Below, one piece after another: positions 36,801-45,490 of a stretch of 64,000 nucleotides of DNA (its first letter is position 1; each line of letters opens with the position of its first letter). Position numbers and translations under genes: made by a program. Source of the DNA: Candidatus Pseudobacter hemicellulosilyticus (GTDB taxonomy: Bacteria > Bacteroidota > Bacteroidia > Chitinophagales > Chitinophagaceae); NCBI GenBank assembly GCA_029202545.1, contig CP119311.1, positions 124,001-188,000 on the forward strand, written 5' to 3'. Under the pieces are notes generated by a model, which worked only from the letters and a program-made list of their open reading frames with translations, was not told where the DNA came from and searched no databases.

Positions 36801-36910
36801 ATCTCCTGACCATTAAAAACAAGTCCTTCACGGCAGCAGACCCGGAGATCCCCAACCAGGCTTTCCCTGTCCCTTCCATCACCAGTGCAGGCTTCAATGT
36901 TTCCTTCTAA
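33836..36910 (+). CDS. SusC/RagA-type TonB-dependent outer-membrane transporter (fructan locus)
   Basis: The 1024-residue protein has a signal peptide (MKCSLTILALLLLNMVHAQ), a carboxypeptidase-D-like beta-sandwich (VSGKVVNKQTQEPLANVTV), the plug with VVVVTGYQTQKKADLTGAVSVV, LQGRVPGVFI, RVRGVGTLGDNDPLYVIDGIP and IYGSRAANGVIIVTTK, and a large beta-barrel ending in NVSF. It works with the SusD protein encoded next as a lipoprotein lid to import oligosaccharides. The GH32 and fructokinase genes suggest a fructan substrate. Length and order are normal for the family. Confidence 0.96.
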   Translation: MKCSLTILALLLLNMVHAQQHPVSGKVVNKQTQEPLANVTVQSRNQSTQTDSTGAYRILAVPGEDIKFSFVGMAILTLPVPASGTLDVSMSPLSQDLNVVVVTGYQTQKKADLTGAVSVVDVNAIKDIPLGNPVKSLQGRVPGVFITTDGSPGGGATVRVRGVGTLGDNDPLYVIDGIPTKRGLNELNQDDIETIQVLKDASSATIYGSRAANGVIIVTTKKARKGYNRIDFDASTSLQYYGSKQKTLDADGRGRAYWQAAVNDRSNPNNNQIYQYDWNGDYDNPVLNRIIYPEYIDAAKTMRPANTYWYDEIGQTSLIQQYNLSFSNGGEKGNTLFAIGYYDNKGIVKSSSSSRITARFNSDFNFFNGKLKLGENLGISYIKNRLLPINDILFTSLVQQPVVPVHSEDGGWGGPASGMTDRHNPVRLIEDNKQNKSHFVRVFGNIFADWAILPGLHARTSFGIDYNGEYQRTLRKSYISGFLSDPSNQAQTRQAYSGNWVWQNTLNYKQQFGLHQVDAVLGQETIQFIAQSFYGLRQGYALENIDYAYLNAGSANKDNGGDGSSNSLVSYFGKVNYVYNNRYLASATLRRDGSSRFGKENRYGMFPAFSLGWRISEEGFMKEQTIVSDLKLRFGWGQSGNQEIPNNGTYSLYSAIYGIDPTWAFDNGSAYDINGNGTGQLPSGFTSIQQGNDSLRWESTTESNFGIDFGLFNNKLSGSVDYFIKKTDDILISPGYLAVLGEGGNRYFNGASMQNKGIEVLLTYNTQIGRGLSLTVTGNFSSYRNKVTYLPDAVVASYAGNGTDKTILGRSINARFGYIADGLFRSQKDLDESAEQVGKALGRIRYRDLNGDNVIDDLDRDFIADLNPDFLYGLNVELSYKNFDLSFFIQGVQGVDVWNDFKTFTDFSSLWVGSNWGERTLQGWTKNNPNASVPALTLVNRNNEGRASTYFYENGSYIKLRNIQLSYNLKSLLSAWKVNSARLFIQGSNLLTIKNKSFTAADPEIPNQAFPVPSITSAGFNVSF

Positions 36911-36921
36911 AAAAGATTACC

Positions 36922-38640
36922 ATGAAAAAATTATTGCTACCACTCATCATACTCATTACAGGACTGGGCTCCTGCTCCAAAATGCTGGAAGAGCTACCCC
37001 AGGGCGCCATCTCCGGCGATGAACTGAATAGCGCCGAGAATATTGAAAAAATGACCATCGCCGCTTATTCGGCCCTGGGCAACGATCACTATACTTCCCC
37101 CTATTCCAGCCTCTGGCCCTACGGCAGTGTACGCGGCGGGGACACGTATAAGGGAGGTGACGGCCCCGGCGATCTGAGCGAGTTCCATCTCTTTGAGACC
37201 TTCTCGCTCAACCGCGTGGACAATGGGCTCTCAGACGAACTCTGGTTCCGCCTCTATGTAGGCATCGGCCGGGCCAATGATGCGCTGCGCCGCCTCAATG
37301 CCACCGATGAGACCATCTTCCCCAATAAAACAGTCCGCACGGCTGAAATGAAATTCCTGCGCGGGCATTTTTATTTCCTGCTCAAGGTCCTGTTCCGGCA
37401 TATTCCCTACCTGGACGAGACCATGGAGAAGCCCAGCTATGAAACAGTGTCCAACCGGGTGCTGACCGACCAGCAGCTCTGGGATAAGATCACGGCGGAT
37501 TTCCGCGCAGCCGCCGACGGGCTGCCGCCTGACCAGCCAGAAAAAGGGCGGGCCTCCAAAGGCGCCGCACAGGCTTATCTCTCCAAAGCATTGCTGTACC
37601 AGGCCTATGTACAGGATGATAATTACCAGGTCAGCTCCATTGATGCCGCGAAGCTGGATGAGGTGATCAGCCTCACCAATGAAGTGATCAGCTCGCATAA
37701 GTTTGGACTGAACAATGATTTCTCCGCCAATTTCCTGACGCAGACCGAGAACAGCGCGGAGTCCGTTTTTGCAATCCAGTACAGCAAGGATGACGGTACC
37801 CCCAAGGGCCGGCTGGATTATGGTCATGCCCTGAACTATCCCATGAACCAGGAATTTGGCTGCTGCGGTTTCCATGTGCCCAGTCATGACCTGATCAATG
37901 CATTTAAGACCACCGCGGCCGGTCTGCCCGATTTTGAGCATTACAACGACAATGATGTGGCCGGCAGCGGTAATTATTTCAGCAGCAATTTTGACCCGCG
38001 CCTCAACCATACCGTAGCTATTCCCGGCAACCCCTTTAAGTACAACAGCAAATATATCTTCCAGCGTTCCTGGGCCCGTGCGCCTGAAGTATACGGCGCC
38101 TTCGCCAGCCTGAAAGAAGCCGTATCCCCGGATGACGCCAGCTTCCAGAAGATCCCGCCCTTTATGAGCAGCTCCAAGAACTGGGCTATCATCCGCTATC
38201 CCGATGTGCTGCTGTTCCGTGCAGAAGCGCTGATTGAAAGAGGCCGCCAAGATGAAGCCCTGCCGCTGATCAATGAGCTGCGCACCCGTGCCGCCGGCAG
38301 CACCGCCCTGCTCAAACAGGCCGATGGTACGCCCTCTGCTCAATACAAGGTAGCCACCTACCAGCCCGGTGTCAACTGCACCTGGACCCAGGAATACGCC
38401 CGCCAGGCCCTGCGCTGGGAACGCAGACTGGAACTGGCCACAGAAGGCTACCGCTTCTTCGACCTGGTACGCTGGGGCATTGCCGCCAATACTATGAACA
38501 GCTATTTTTTGCTGGAAAAGAACCGGGCGGCCCATTTGTCCGACGCCCATTTCCAGGCAAAAAGAGATGAATACCTGCCCATACCTTTAAATCAGATCAA
38601 TTATAGTCGCGATCTTTATCAACAGAATCCAGGATGGTAA
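36922..38640 (+). CDS. SusD/RagB-type surface glycan-binding lipoprotein (fructan locus)
   Basis: The 572-residue lipoprotein (signal MKKLLLPLIILITGLG with lipobox GSC, cysteine near 18) has the SusD features: N-terminal MLEELPQGAISGDELNS, RGHFYFLLKVLF, tetratricopeptide-like helices, KYIFQRSW and the C-terminal block RALIERGRQDEALPLINELRTRA and EYARQALRWERRLELATEGYRFFDLVRWG. It captures oligosaccharide above the SusC channel. It is 11 bases after SusC and overlaps the GH32 start by 7 bases. Confidence 0.96.
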   Translation: MKKLLLPLIILITGLGSCSKMLEELPQGAISGDELNSAENIEKMTIAAYSALGNDHYTSPYSSLWPYGSVRGGDTYKGGDGPGDLSEFHLFETFSLNRVDNGLSDELWFRLYVGIGRANDALRRLNATDETIFPNKTVRTAEMKFLRGHFYFLLKVLFRHIPYLDETMEKPSYETVSNRVLTDQQLWDKITADFRAAADGLPPDQPEKGRASKGAAQAYLSKALLYQAYVQDDNYQVSSIDAAKLDEVISLTNEVISSHKFGLNNDFSANFLTQTENSAESVFAIQYSKDDGTPKGRLDYGHALNYPMNQEFGCCGFHVPSHDLINAFKTTAAGLPDFEHYNDNDVAGSGNYFSSNFDPRLNHTVAIPGNPFKYNSKYIFQRSWARAPEVYGAFASLKEAVSPDDASFQKIPPFMSSSKNWAIIRYPDVLLFRAEALIERGRQDEALPLINELRTRAAGSTALLKQADGTPSAQYKVATYQPGVNCTWTQEYARQALRWERRLELATEGYRFFDLVRWGIAANTMNSYFLLEKNRAAHLSDAHFQAKRDEYLPIPLNQINYSRDLYQQNPGW

Positions 38641-40325
38641 AAAAAATGAATATGCACAGATTACAACGATTCGCCTACGGCATTCCCCTGCTCCTGTTAA
38701 GTGGTGCAGCCGCCGCACAGGACTTCAATCAGTATTTCACATCAGAGAAAAAATTCCTCCAGCTGCCCGTAAAGAACGGTGCGCCCAAAAGGAACCTTGA
38801 GATCTGGAAAGACGGCGTACTGGTCCGCTTCTTTGACATGGAACTGGCCGAAGGCAAACCCGACTGGTATGCGTACCTCGACATCAGTGAATGGAATGGA
38901 AAAAAATTAGAGTTAAGGGTAGATAAGCTGGACCGCAATGCAACAGCCTTCCGCCCCATCCGGCAATCAGACCTGGACAGCAATGCCGGTAAGGTCTATG
39001 CCGAAGCCCTGCGCGGACAGATCCACTTCTCCCCCAAACGTGGCTGGACCAATGACCCCAACGGCATGGTCTATTACAAAGGACAGTATCATCTTTTCTT
39101 CCAGCACAATCCTTACGGCCGCGGCTGGGGCAATATGACCTGGGGCCATGCAGTCAGTAAGGATATGATCCACTGGACGGAAGTGGGTGACGCCATTCAC
39201 CCCGATGGCTTCGGTCCCATGTTCAGCGGAACAGCTGTAGTGGACTCCAATAATACCAGTGGTTTTGGCAAGGACGGACAGGCGCCCCTGGTCATGTTCT
39301 TCACCGGCGCCCGCGCCTGGTGCCAGGGACTGGCCTGGAGCAATGACGGCCTGCACTTCAATAAGCTGGACTATGCACCCGTACCACGCATCCACCGGGA
39401 TAACCGGGACCCCAAGGTTTTCTGGTATGGCCCCGGCAAACACTGGGTCATGTTGTTCTGGGTAGAACTGGACGGTGGTCAGCATACACAGCATTTCTTT
39501 ACATCAGACAACCTGAAAGACTGGACCCCTGCCAGCATCCTCAAAGGAGGCATCGGTAACGACCGCTACCTGTTTGAATGCCCGGACCTGTTTGAGCTAC
39601 CGGTAGATGGCAATCCCGCCAACAAAAAATGGGTGATCTCCGCTGCTACCAGCATGTATGCCATCGGCAGCTTTGACGGTAAGACCTTCACCCCAGAAGC
39701 AGAGCGACTGCTGGGCCAGGTAGGCCGCGATTACTACGCCGCCCAGAGCTTCAACAATGAACCCAATGGCCGCCGCATTGAGATCGGCTGGTGGCGTACG
39801 CATACCGACAAAGGTGATATGACCTTCAACCAGAGCATGACCATTCCCCAGGAACTGGCCCTGATCACCACTCCCGAAGGCATCCGTATGACCCGCACCC
39901 CTGTTAAAGAGCTGGAAGCCCTGCGCAGCAAACAACTGCTGAGCGGCACAAAGACCCTCACGGATAAATCCGAAAATCCGCTGCAGGGCCTGCCCACAGA
40001 ACTGCTGGAACTGCGCACTACCGTAGTACCGGGCAAGGCAAAGACCGTTACTTTCAACCTGAACGGACTGGATATTGTATACGATGTGGCCGCACAGGAG
40101 CTCAGCGCCGATGGCGTGAAAGCCAAAGTGCCGCTGCTCAATGGCAAGCTGCCGCTGACCATCTTCGTTGACAGGATCGGCGTAGAGATCTTTGCCAACA
40201 ATGGCCTGATCTATATGCCTGTCAATAAAAACCTCGACGGCAAAGGATCCGCTATCAAAGTGAGTGGCGGTAAAGTGAAATTTGAAAACTTATCGCTGTA
40301 CCAACTGCAATCCGCCTGGCAGTAA
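38634..40325 (+). CDS. Glycoside hydrolase family 32 (fructan hydrolase: levanase/inulinase type)
   Basis: The ATG at 38634 overlaps the SusD stop; an ATG at 38646 is also possible, both before a signal peptide (RFAYGIPLLLLSGAAAAQD). The 563-residue protein has an N-terminal beta domain of about 120 residues, then the five-bladed catalytic propeller with the nucleophile motif WTNDPNGMVYY (usual WMNDPNG, here T), FFQHNPYG, FSGTAV, RDPKVFW (RDP box) and the acid/base in LFECPDLFEL. A beta-sandwich completes it (VDRIGVEIFANNG). It cleaves beta-fructosyl bonds of inulin or levan. The signal peptide lacks a lipobox, so it is probably periplasmic. Confidence 0.93.
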   Translation: MVKKMNMHRLQRFAYGIPLLLLSGAAAAQDFNQYFTSEKKFLQLPVKNGAPKRNLEIWKDGVLVRFFDMELAEGKPDWYAYLDISEWNGKKLELRVDKLDRNATAFRPIRQSDLDSNAGKVYAEALRGQIHFSPKRGWTNDPNGMVYYKGQYHLFFQHNPYGRGWGNMTWGHAVSKDMIHWTEVGDAIHPDGFGPMFSGTAVVDSNNTSGFGKDGQAPLVMFFTGARAWCQGLAWSNDGLHFNKLDYAPVPRIHRDNRDPKVFWYGPGKHWVMLFWVELDGGQHTQHFFTSDNLKDWTPASILKGGIGNDRYLFECPDLFELPVDGNPANKKWVISAATSMYAIGSFDGKTFTPEAERLLGQVGRDYYAAQSFNNEPNGRRIEIGWWRTHTDKGDMTFNQSMTIPQELALITTPEGIRMTRTPVKELEALRSKQLLSGTKTLTDKSENPLQGLPTELLELRTTVVPGKAKTVTFNLNGLDIVYDVAAQELSADGVKAKVPLLNGKLPLTIFVDRIGVEIFANNGLIYMPVNKNLDGKGSAIKVSGGKVKFENLSLYQLQSAWQ

Positions 40326-40355
40326 CAGCAGGATCCAATTATCCTTATAGCAGTC

Positions 40356-40384
40356 AAAGCCCCCGGAAGCGGGGGCTTTTTTTA
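40356..40384 (+). terminator. Rho-independent terminator of the fructan operon
   Basis: AAAGCCCCCG (40356-40365) and CGGGGGCTTT (40370-40379) form a 10-bp stem with loop GAAG and a T-run. It lies about 30 bases after the GH32 stop and also faces the convergent metallopeptidase gene. Confidence 0.92.
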
Positions 40385-40436
40385 TTGATCCATTCCTGCG
40401 GCAGGGGTAATTGATTGTGTTGAAAGTGGGATTCCG

Positions 40437-42533
40437 TCAGTAACTCTTCACGCTTATTTGCGACAGGCAGTTACCTGCCCCGCGTTCTGCATCGCCAAAA
40501 TATTTCCCGTTGGCATTGAGGCCGGTGCCCGTTGCTGAGGTGCATAGCTTTTTTCCATAAGGCAGGTAAGGCATGGAATGGTAATGTACCTGTACGCCCG
40601 GCTTCAGGTCAATGAACCACTGGTAATAGGTGGTGTAGACCATGATGCAGGACATATCGCCACTGGCGTCACTTTGCGGCCTGCCTATCTTCCCATCAAC
40701 ATAGCGTTCGTTTTCCGGTTTGCCGTCCAGCGCGTCCCAGCGGTGCCCATCAACGCCAAAGGCATAGACCGGAACCCTTGGCGGCTTCCCGCCGTTTTTG
40801 GGAGCGGGCGTGAGCGGACGCGGCTTTTCCTCCGGCACGGTGCCATGATGGGATACATTCACCCCATGCAGGAGTTCATGCGCTACGGTATTGGCAATTT
40901 CATCTTCCAGCGTATACGGGAGTCTGGTATTGCTGGCTTTGGCAGAGTCCAGCTGTTCCTGGTAGGCGGCCGTCATTTCCGCCAGGTCAATGACTGTCTT
41001 AACAGATTGCCTGGTGCCTTTGCCATAATCACTGAACGGGAAGTTCATGCCCGTGGATTTGTGTTTATAGGTATTGGCATATTTGGTCAGGTCCTCATTG
41101 AGCAGGCGCAGGGCATATTGTTCGCCATTGGAGGCATGTCCGCGGTTGACATTAAAGATCCGGCCCTCCGGCAGCTCGTTCTCATACAATGGTATAATGA
41201 CCAGCCCTGAAGCTGCCTGTACCAGTTGCAATCCTTTATGGAAGATGGGCAGGTCAGTTTCTTTGACCTGTACGCCCAATTCTTTTTTGCCGGGATCCAG
41301 TCGCAGGTATTTGCCCTTGCTGACAATACCCCGGTACTCTTCATATACCGTCAGACCGTCCCCCTGTTTATTGTTGCCGGGCGAGACGTCCTTATCCTCC
41401 TGCTCGCCGGGATCATTGTACCTGGCCAGCCAGCTGCTGGCAATAGCGCTGCCTTCTTTTCTTTTGGGGATCAGTATCGCTGCAGGGCCTGCGGGCGTTA
41501 ACAGCGTTCCTGTGATCCGGTGCCCGTTTGTAAGAATGGCTTCTGCACGCAGGGTGGTATAGCCTCCGCCGTCAAAGGCGCCGATCACAACTGTGCCGGT
41601 CTTTCCATCGGCCGAAGGCAGTTCAATGGTTTGTCCATCCTTGTCCGGCTGCGCCCCACCCGAAGGCAGCAGGCGCAGGTCCGGCAATGGTTCGCCGGGG
41701 TTCAGGGGATAGTTGATGGAAATGCCCGGCTCCCGGGAGGTATTCTCCAGGCTCACTTTGAACGATTTCACTTTTACCGGCAGTGGTTTGCCGCCCTTGC
41801 CGCGGGCCAGCAGTCCAACTTTCAGGGAAGAGCCATGGCTGGCCTCATCCTTTCCGGGCGCGGGCAGCCAGCTGTCATAATTGACAGGCGTAATGATCAG
41901 CTCGCCTTCAAAAGGCTTCCGGTAAAAATTCCAGCTGAGGATGGTCTCCGTATAACCGTCACCATCATCCGTACGTTCGCGGATCTCGCCGCTCAGGACT
42001 TCCACCCCGTTTTTGACGGGCTGGTATTCTACCTGGATCAGGCCCTCATCCTGGCCGGCCTCCCTGGTCTGGCCTACGGGCATGGGGGCGTTCTCCCCTT
42101 GCTGGCCGGCGCTATAGGTAGTGGTCAGTGTCCCTGTGCAGGGAGGTATATAAATAAAGAACGAATAGGACTTACCATCGTCACTGAGCTGCAGGGTCAG
42201 CTCAGTGGCTGCACTGCCATTGGCATTGCCGGTCTCCGTTTTGGTGCCGGTGGTCTTCTCGCCGCTGAACCACTCACTGTCCGTACGCTGGCGCCGGATC
42301 ACCAGGCTGGAGCTGCCCGTTCCTTTTCCTTTGGTAATAGTGGCGTCCATTTTATATTCCACCAGGCTGGACCAGCTGGAAGCACTGTATTGACTGGAAT
42401 TATCGGCGCCTTTGCCTGTTGTGCGACTGACATAACTTGCCGTGCCGGTATACTGAACGCCCATATCATCCTGGGCCGCAGTGGTACCCACAGCAAAGCA
42501 TGCCAGGCAAATGAAGAACCAATGCTTAACCAT
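40437..42533 (-). CDS. Large secreted protein with metzincin-like zinc site
   Basis: The 698-residue protein has a signal peptide (MVKHWFFICLACFAVGTTAAQ). Its first two thirds are beta-rich and match nothing I recognise. Near the C-terminus stands HELLHGVNVSH (H552, E553, H556, H562), the HExxHxxxxxH zinc-binding pattern, and 69 residues later SCIMVYTTYY, which resembles the Met-turn (M631, Y633) of metzincins. Family members usually have Gly in the third position after the second His (HxxGxxH); here it is Asn559, so it would be an atypical metzincin. Its partner genes are unrelated. Protease activity is inferred from the site alone. Confidence 0.7.
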   Translation of the reverse strand: MVKHWFFICLACFAVGTTAAQDDMGVQYTGTASYVSRTTGKGADNSSQYSASSWSSLVEYKMDATITKGKGTGSSSLVIRRQRTDSEWFSGEKTTGTKTETGNANGSAATELTLQLSDDGKSYSFFIYIPPCTGTLTTTYSAGQQGENAPMPVGQTREAGQDEGLIQVEYQPVKNGVEVLSGEIRERTDDGDGYTETILSWNFYRKPFEGELIITPVNYDSWLPAPGKDEASHGSSLKVGLLARGKGGKPLPVKVKSFKVSLENTSREPGISINYPLNPGEPLPDLRLLPSGGAQPDKDGQTIELPSADGKTGTVVIGAFDGGGYTTLRAEAILTNGHRITGTLLTPAGPAAILIPKRKEGSAIASSWLARYNDPGEQEDKDVSPGNNKQGDGLTVYEEYRGIVSKGKYLRLDPGKKELGVQVKETDLPIFHKGLQLVQAASGLVIIPLYENELPEGRIFNVNRGHASNGEQYALRLLNEDLTKYANTYKHKSTGMNFPFSDYGKGTRQSVKTVIDLAEMTAAYQEQLDSAKASNTRLPYTLEDEIANTVAHELLHGVNVSHHGTVPEEKPRPLTPAPKNGGKPPRVPVYAFGVDGHRWDALDGKPENERYVDGKIGRPQSDASGDMSCIMVYTTYYQWFIDLKPGVQVHYHSMPYLPYGKKLCTSATGTGLNANGKYFGDAERGAGNCLSQISVKSY

Positions 42534-42744
42534 AGTAAGGATTTAACTGGTGGACAATAAAGCCACCAAGTTAGTTTCCGCTATGGGCATAGTCATCCAG
42601 GTACCGCCCAGCTGGCAGATTAACCGGCTGAACCGGCAAATAAAAAGTGGAGTGGAGAATTGCTATCATGCGCTCCCGATAACAGCTACGTAATAGTACT
42701 GATCGGAAAAAAATGTGTCCGGGTAATGGCTCAGGTGCTGTCCC

Positions 42745-43488
42745 TTATTTCATTTTGAAATAGGGCGACTGCCGGCCTCCTCTTACTGGCAGCTTGTCAA
42801 TGCGTCTTGCACTGCCAAAGCGCCAGAGATAGCCGCCGGCCGTGATGGCATTCCCCTTAGCCACCTGCAGAATATTGGAAGCATTGCCATCGGTATTACG
42901 GGCAGCTTCCCGGGCGCTGGGATAAGACTGGATCTTTTTCCCGCTGAAGCAGTACTGCGTCACCGGTTTCATCCGTTTTTCCCGGGCCTTCTGCAGACGC
43001 TCCAGGATCTGGCGGCGGCTGAGCTTGTGCAAGGGCGAAGGAGAGCGATGCAGCTCCTTGATCCGCTTCTGTTTTTCGCTGAGTGAGGCGGACCGCAGGT
43101 TGGACGGCAGGAGATTGAAGGAATTGCCATCCTTGTAGAAGATGACAGTCTCCTGGTCATGCAGGTCCATTGGCGCCACAAAAGCGTTGTACACCAGGCG
43201 CGCTACCGTGTATCGGTACCGGATGCCTTCCACCGTCAGTGTAATGCTCAGGTAGGATTTGAAATCCCCCTTGAACTCATTGCGGTGTTTGTGCACATAA
43301 GGTTTCATGATCATAGGGCGTTCCCGGTAAATCACCCCGTTACTGTAGACGGCCTCGTAGGCCAGGCGTTTGACTCTTCCCTTGTTGGAGATCTTAAAAT
43401 AGCCTTCAAGACCGGGAATGTCTTTCCAGCGTTCTCCATCAATGTTTGCAAGAGAGAGGTTAAGATAAGGTAATGTAACTTTTGACAT
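42745..43488 (-). CDS. NUMOD4/NUMOD1 protein, HNH-endonuclease-like, probably degenerate
   Basis: The 247-residue protein starts with a NUMOD4 motif (GERWKDIPGLEGYFKISNKG), a DNA-binding module of homing endonucleases. The middle resembles the HNH region (YTVARLVYNAF, ETVIFYKDGNSFNLLPSNL), but the two conserved histidines expected there are missing. A C-terminal NUMOD1-like block follows (VTQYCFSGKKIQSYPSAREAARN, NASNILQVAKGN). It could be an inactive nuclease or a DNA-binding relative. It stands alone, without intron or phage genes nearby. Confidence 0.75.
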   Translation of the reverse strand: MSKVTLPYLNLSLANIDGERWKDIPGLEGYFKISNKGRVKRLAYEAVYSNGVIYRERPMIMKPYVHKHRNEFKGDFKSYLSITLTVEGIRYRYTVARLVYNAFVAPMDLHDQETVIFYKDGNSFNLLPSNLRSASLSEKQKRIKELHRSPSPLHKLSRRQILERLQKAREKRMKPVTQYCFSGKKIQSYPSAREAARNTDGNASNILQVAKGNAITAGGYLWRFGSARRIDKLPVRGGRQSPYFKMK

Positions 43489-43728
43489 AGGCGTAGCAGA
43501 TGCATCAGGGTTCTAACGTCAAGACGCATCCCGCGAATAAAAATACTACTTCTCCGTCTTTGATATTTGATTGATTGGGTGATTTTTCACATATTATTTA
43601 TTCATATGCGACATGCGGAAATCCTTGCCCACGGCTTGATTCAGGTCAAGCGACTATTTTCATTTTTTGCCGTTCTGTCAGTCTACTGCAAACGCATTTG
43701 TAGTTTTTCCACTACCCTGTATGCCAAT

Positions 43729-43785
43729 AAAAAAACCTTTACGCCGGCAGGCAGCGATAGGCGCCCCTGCTCCACGTAAAGGTTT
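43729..43785 (-). terminator. Rho-independent terminator of the xylose operon
   Basis: AAACCTTTACG (43733-43743) and CGTAAAGGTTT (43775-43785) form an 11-bp perfect stem with a 31-base GC-rich loop that can fold further. The A-run at 43729-43735 becomes a T-run on the minus strand. It lies 21 bases past the symporter stop. Confidence 0.8.
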
Positions 43786-43806
43786 CAGCGTATAGTGAAG
43801 TTTTTG

Positions 43807-45438
43807 TTACCGGGCTATACCCAGCGGCGAAAAATAAGTAAAGATGCCTACAATAATTATGACTACGATCAATGACAGTATTACATCCCACTTATTCCAG
43901 CTGGCGCGGCTCGCCGCTTTGTCCTCAGCCACGGTAGTAGCGAAGGTGAGGCCGCGGATATGTGCCTCATCAGGCGCGGGCGTCACCAGGCTCACCACTA
44001 CCATGATGGCCACGCTGAACAGGAAGAGGTAGATACAGAAGTACAGGAAGTTAATGGTTGCATAGCTATGCAGCAGTCCGCCTTCCGTCAGTTCCGTCTG
44101 GAACAGCTGCAGGGTCAGCTTGGCCAGGCCCAGCAGGAAACCCACCACCATGGCGGTATACGCGCCTTTGGCATTCAGCCTTTTGAAGAAAACACCCAGC
44201 AGGAATACAGCAGCAATAGGCGGCGCCAGGTAACTCTGCACACTCTGGAGATAATCATACAGCCCTGAAGAGATCCGGCCCATCAGCGGGATCCAGGCCA
44301 TGCCCAGCACCACTACTACCGCCGTGGCTATCCGTCCTACCCGCACCAATTGTTTCTCAGAGGCGTTGGGATATTGCTTTTTGTAAATATCCATGGTATA
44401 TAAAGTGGAACAGGCATTGTATACGGAAGCCAGGGAAGCCATGAGGGCAGCCAGCAGCCCGCCGGCCAGCAGGCCCCGCAGGCCATGCGGCATGATCTGT
44501 TTCACCATGGCGGGAAAAGCAGCATTGGTATCATCCAGCTCCAGTTTACCCTGTGAATGCAGTACATAGGCAATCAGGCCGGGGATCAGGAAGATGAAGA
44601 AAGGCATCAGCTTGAGATAGGCCGCAAAGATGGTCCCCCTGCGCGCTTCCTGCTCATTGCGGCCGGCCAGGCAGCGCTGCACAATATGCTGGTCCGTACA
44701 CCAGTACCAGAGGCCCACAATGGGCGAGGCAAAGAGAATGCCCAGCCAGGGGAAGTCGGGATCACTGAGCGGCGGGAACATATTCAGTTTTTCTTTGGGA
44801 ACAGCAGCCATGAGGCTGTCCCAGCCACCTACCTCCCGCAGTCCGAATATGAGCAGCACCAGGGAACCGAGGAGCAGTACAATGGCCTGGATAGCTTCCG
44901 TGTACATCACGGCATGCAGGCCGCCGAACACGGTATATACTCCGGTGACCACCACCAGGATGATAGCGCCCGTCCAGAAATCAACGCCCAGGAACTGGTT
45001 GAACACGAGGGCGCCGGCAAAAATAGTGACCGAAGCCTTGGTGATCACGTAACTCAGCAGCTGGATGATGGAGAGCAGCCGCCTGGCCTGCGGGTTGAAA
45101 CGCCGCTCCAGGAATTCCGGCATGGTATACACCATACTGCGCATGTAAAAAGGCACAAAGACCCATCCCAGGATGAGCACAATGTAGGAGTGCAGTTCAT
45201 AGTGCCCCAGTACCGTGCCCGAACGGGCGGCAGAGCCGGCAAGCCCTACAATATGCTCCGAGCCTACATTGGAGGCCAGGATGGAGGCGCCGATCACGAA
45301 CCAGCCCAGGTTCCGGTTGGCCAGGAAATAATCCGAAGCGGACTCCTTGCTTTTACGGATGGACCAGACCGAGACACCGGCAATCACCAGCAGGTAAAGG
45401 ATCAGGAAGATCCAGTCGATGGTTCCTAAAAAATTCAT
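43807..45438 (-). CDS. Sodium/solute symporter (SSS family), probably for xylose
   Basis: The 543-residue protein has about 14 hydrophobic helices and the SSS/SGLT pattern: SASDYFLANRNLGWFVIGASILASNVGSEH in the first helices (residues about 33-60), the GGLHAVMYTEAIQAIVLL segment, a DQHIVQRCLAGRNEQEARRG loop and LLAGGLLAALMASLASVYNACSTL. These proteins take up sugars with Na+. It is the last gene of the xylB-xylA-symporter operon, so xylose or a xylo-oligosaccharide is the likely cargo; the sequence does not show this directly. Confidence 0.92.
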   Translation of the reverse strand: MNFLGTIDWIFLILYLLVIAGVSVWSIRKSKESASDYFLANRNLGWFVIGASILASNVGSEHIVGLAGSAARSGTVLGHYELHSYIVLILGWVFVPFYMRSMVYTMPEFLERRFNPQARRLLSIIQLLSYVITKASVTIFAGALVFNQFLGVDFWTGAIILVVVTGVYTVFGGLHAVMYTEAIQAIVLLLGSLVLLIFGLREVGGWDSLMAAVPKEKLNMFPPLSDPDFPWLGILFASPIVGLWYWCTDQHIVQRCLAGRNEQEARRGTIFAAYLKLMPFFIFLIPGLIAYVLHSQGKLELDDTNAAFPAMVKQIMPHGLRGLLAGGLLAALMASLASVYNACSTLYTMDIYKKQYPNASEKQLVRVGRIATAVVVVLGMAWIPLMGRISSGLYDYLQSVQSYLAPPIAAVFLLGVFFKRLNAKGAYTAMVVGFLLGLAKLTLQLFQTELTEGGLLHSYATINFLYFCIYLFLFSVAIMVVVSLVTPAPDEAHIRGLTFATTVAEDKAASRASWNKWDVILSLIVVIIIVGIFTYFSPLGIAR

Positions 45439-45490
45439 ATAGCATGTATTGGTGGTGGATAAGAGGAAGGGCCGCCGTGCGGCCCCATCC

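Noticed and set aside
43567..43779. Plus-strand 70-residue frame with a hydrophobic start
   Set aside because: Runs into the terminator of the xylose operon and has no recognisable motif.
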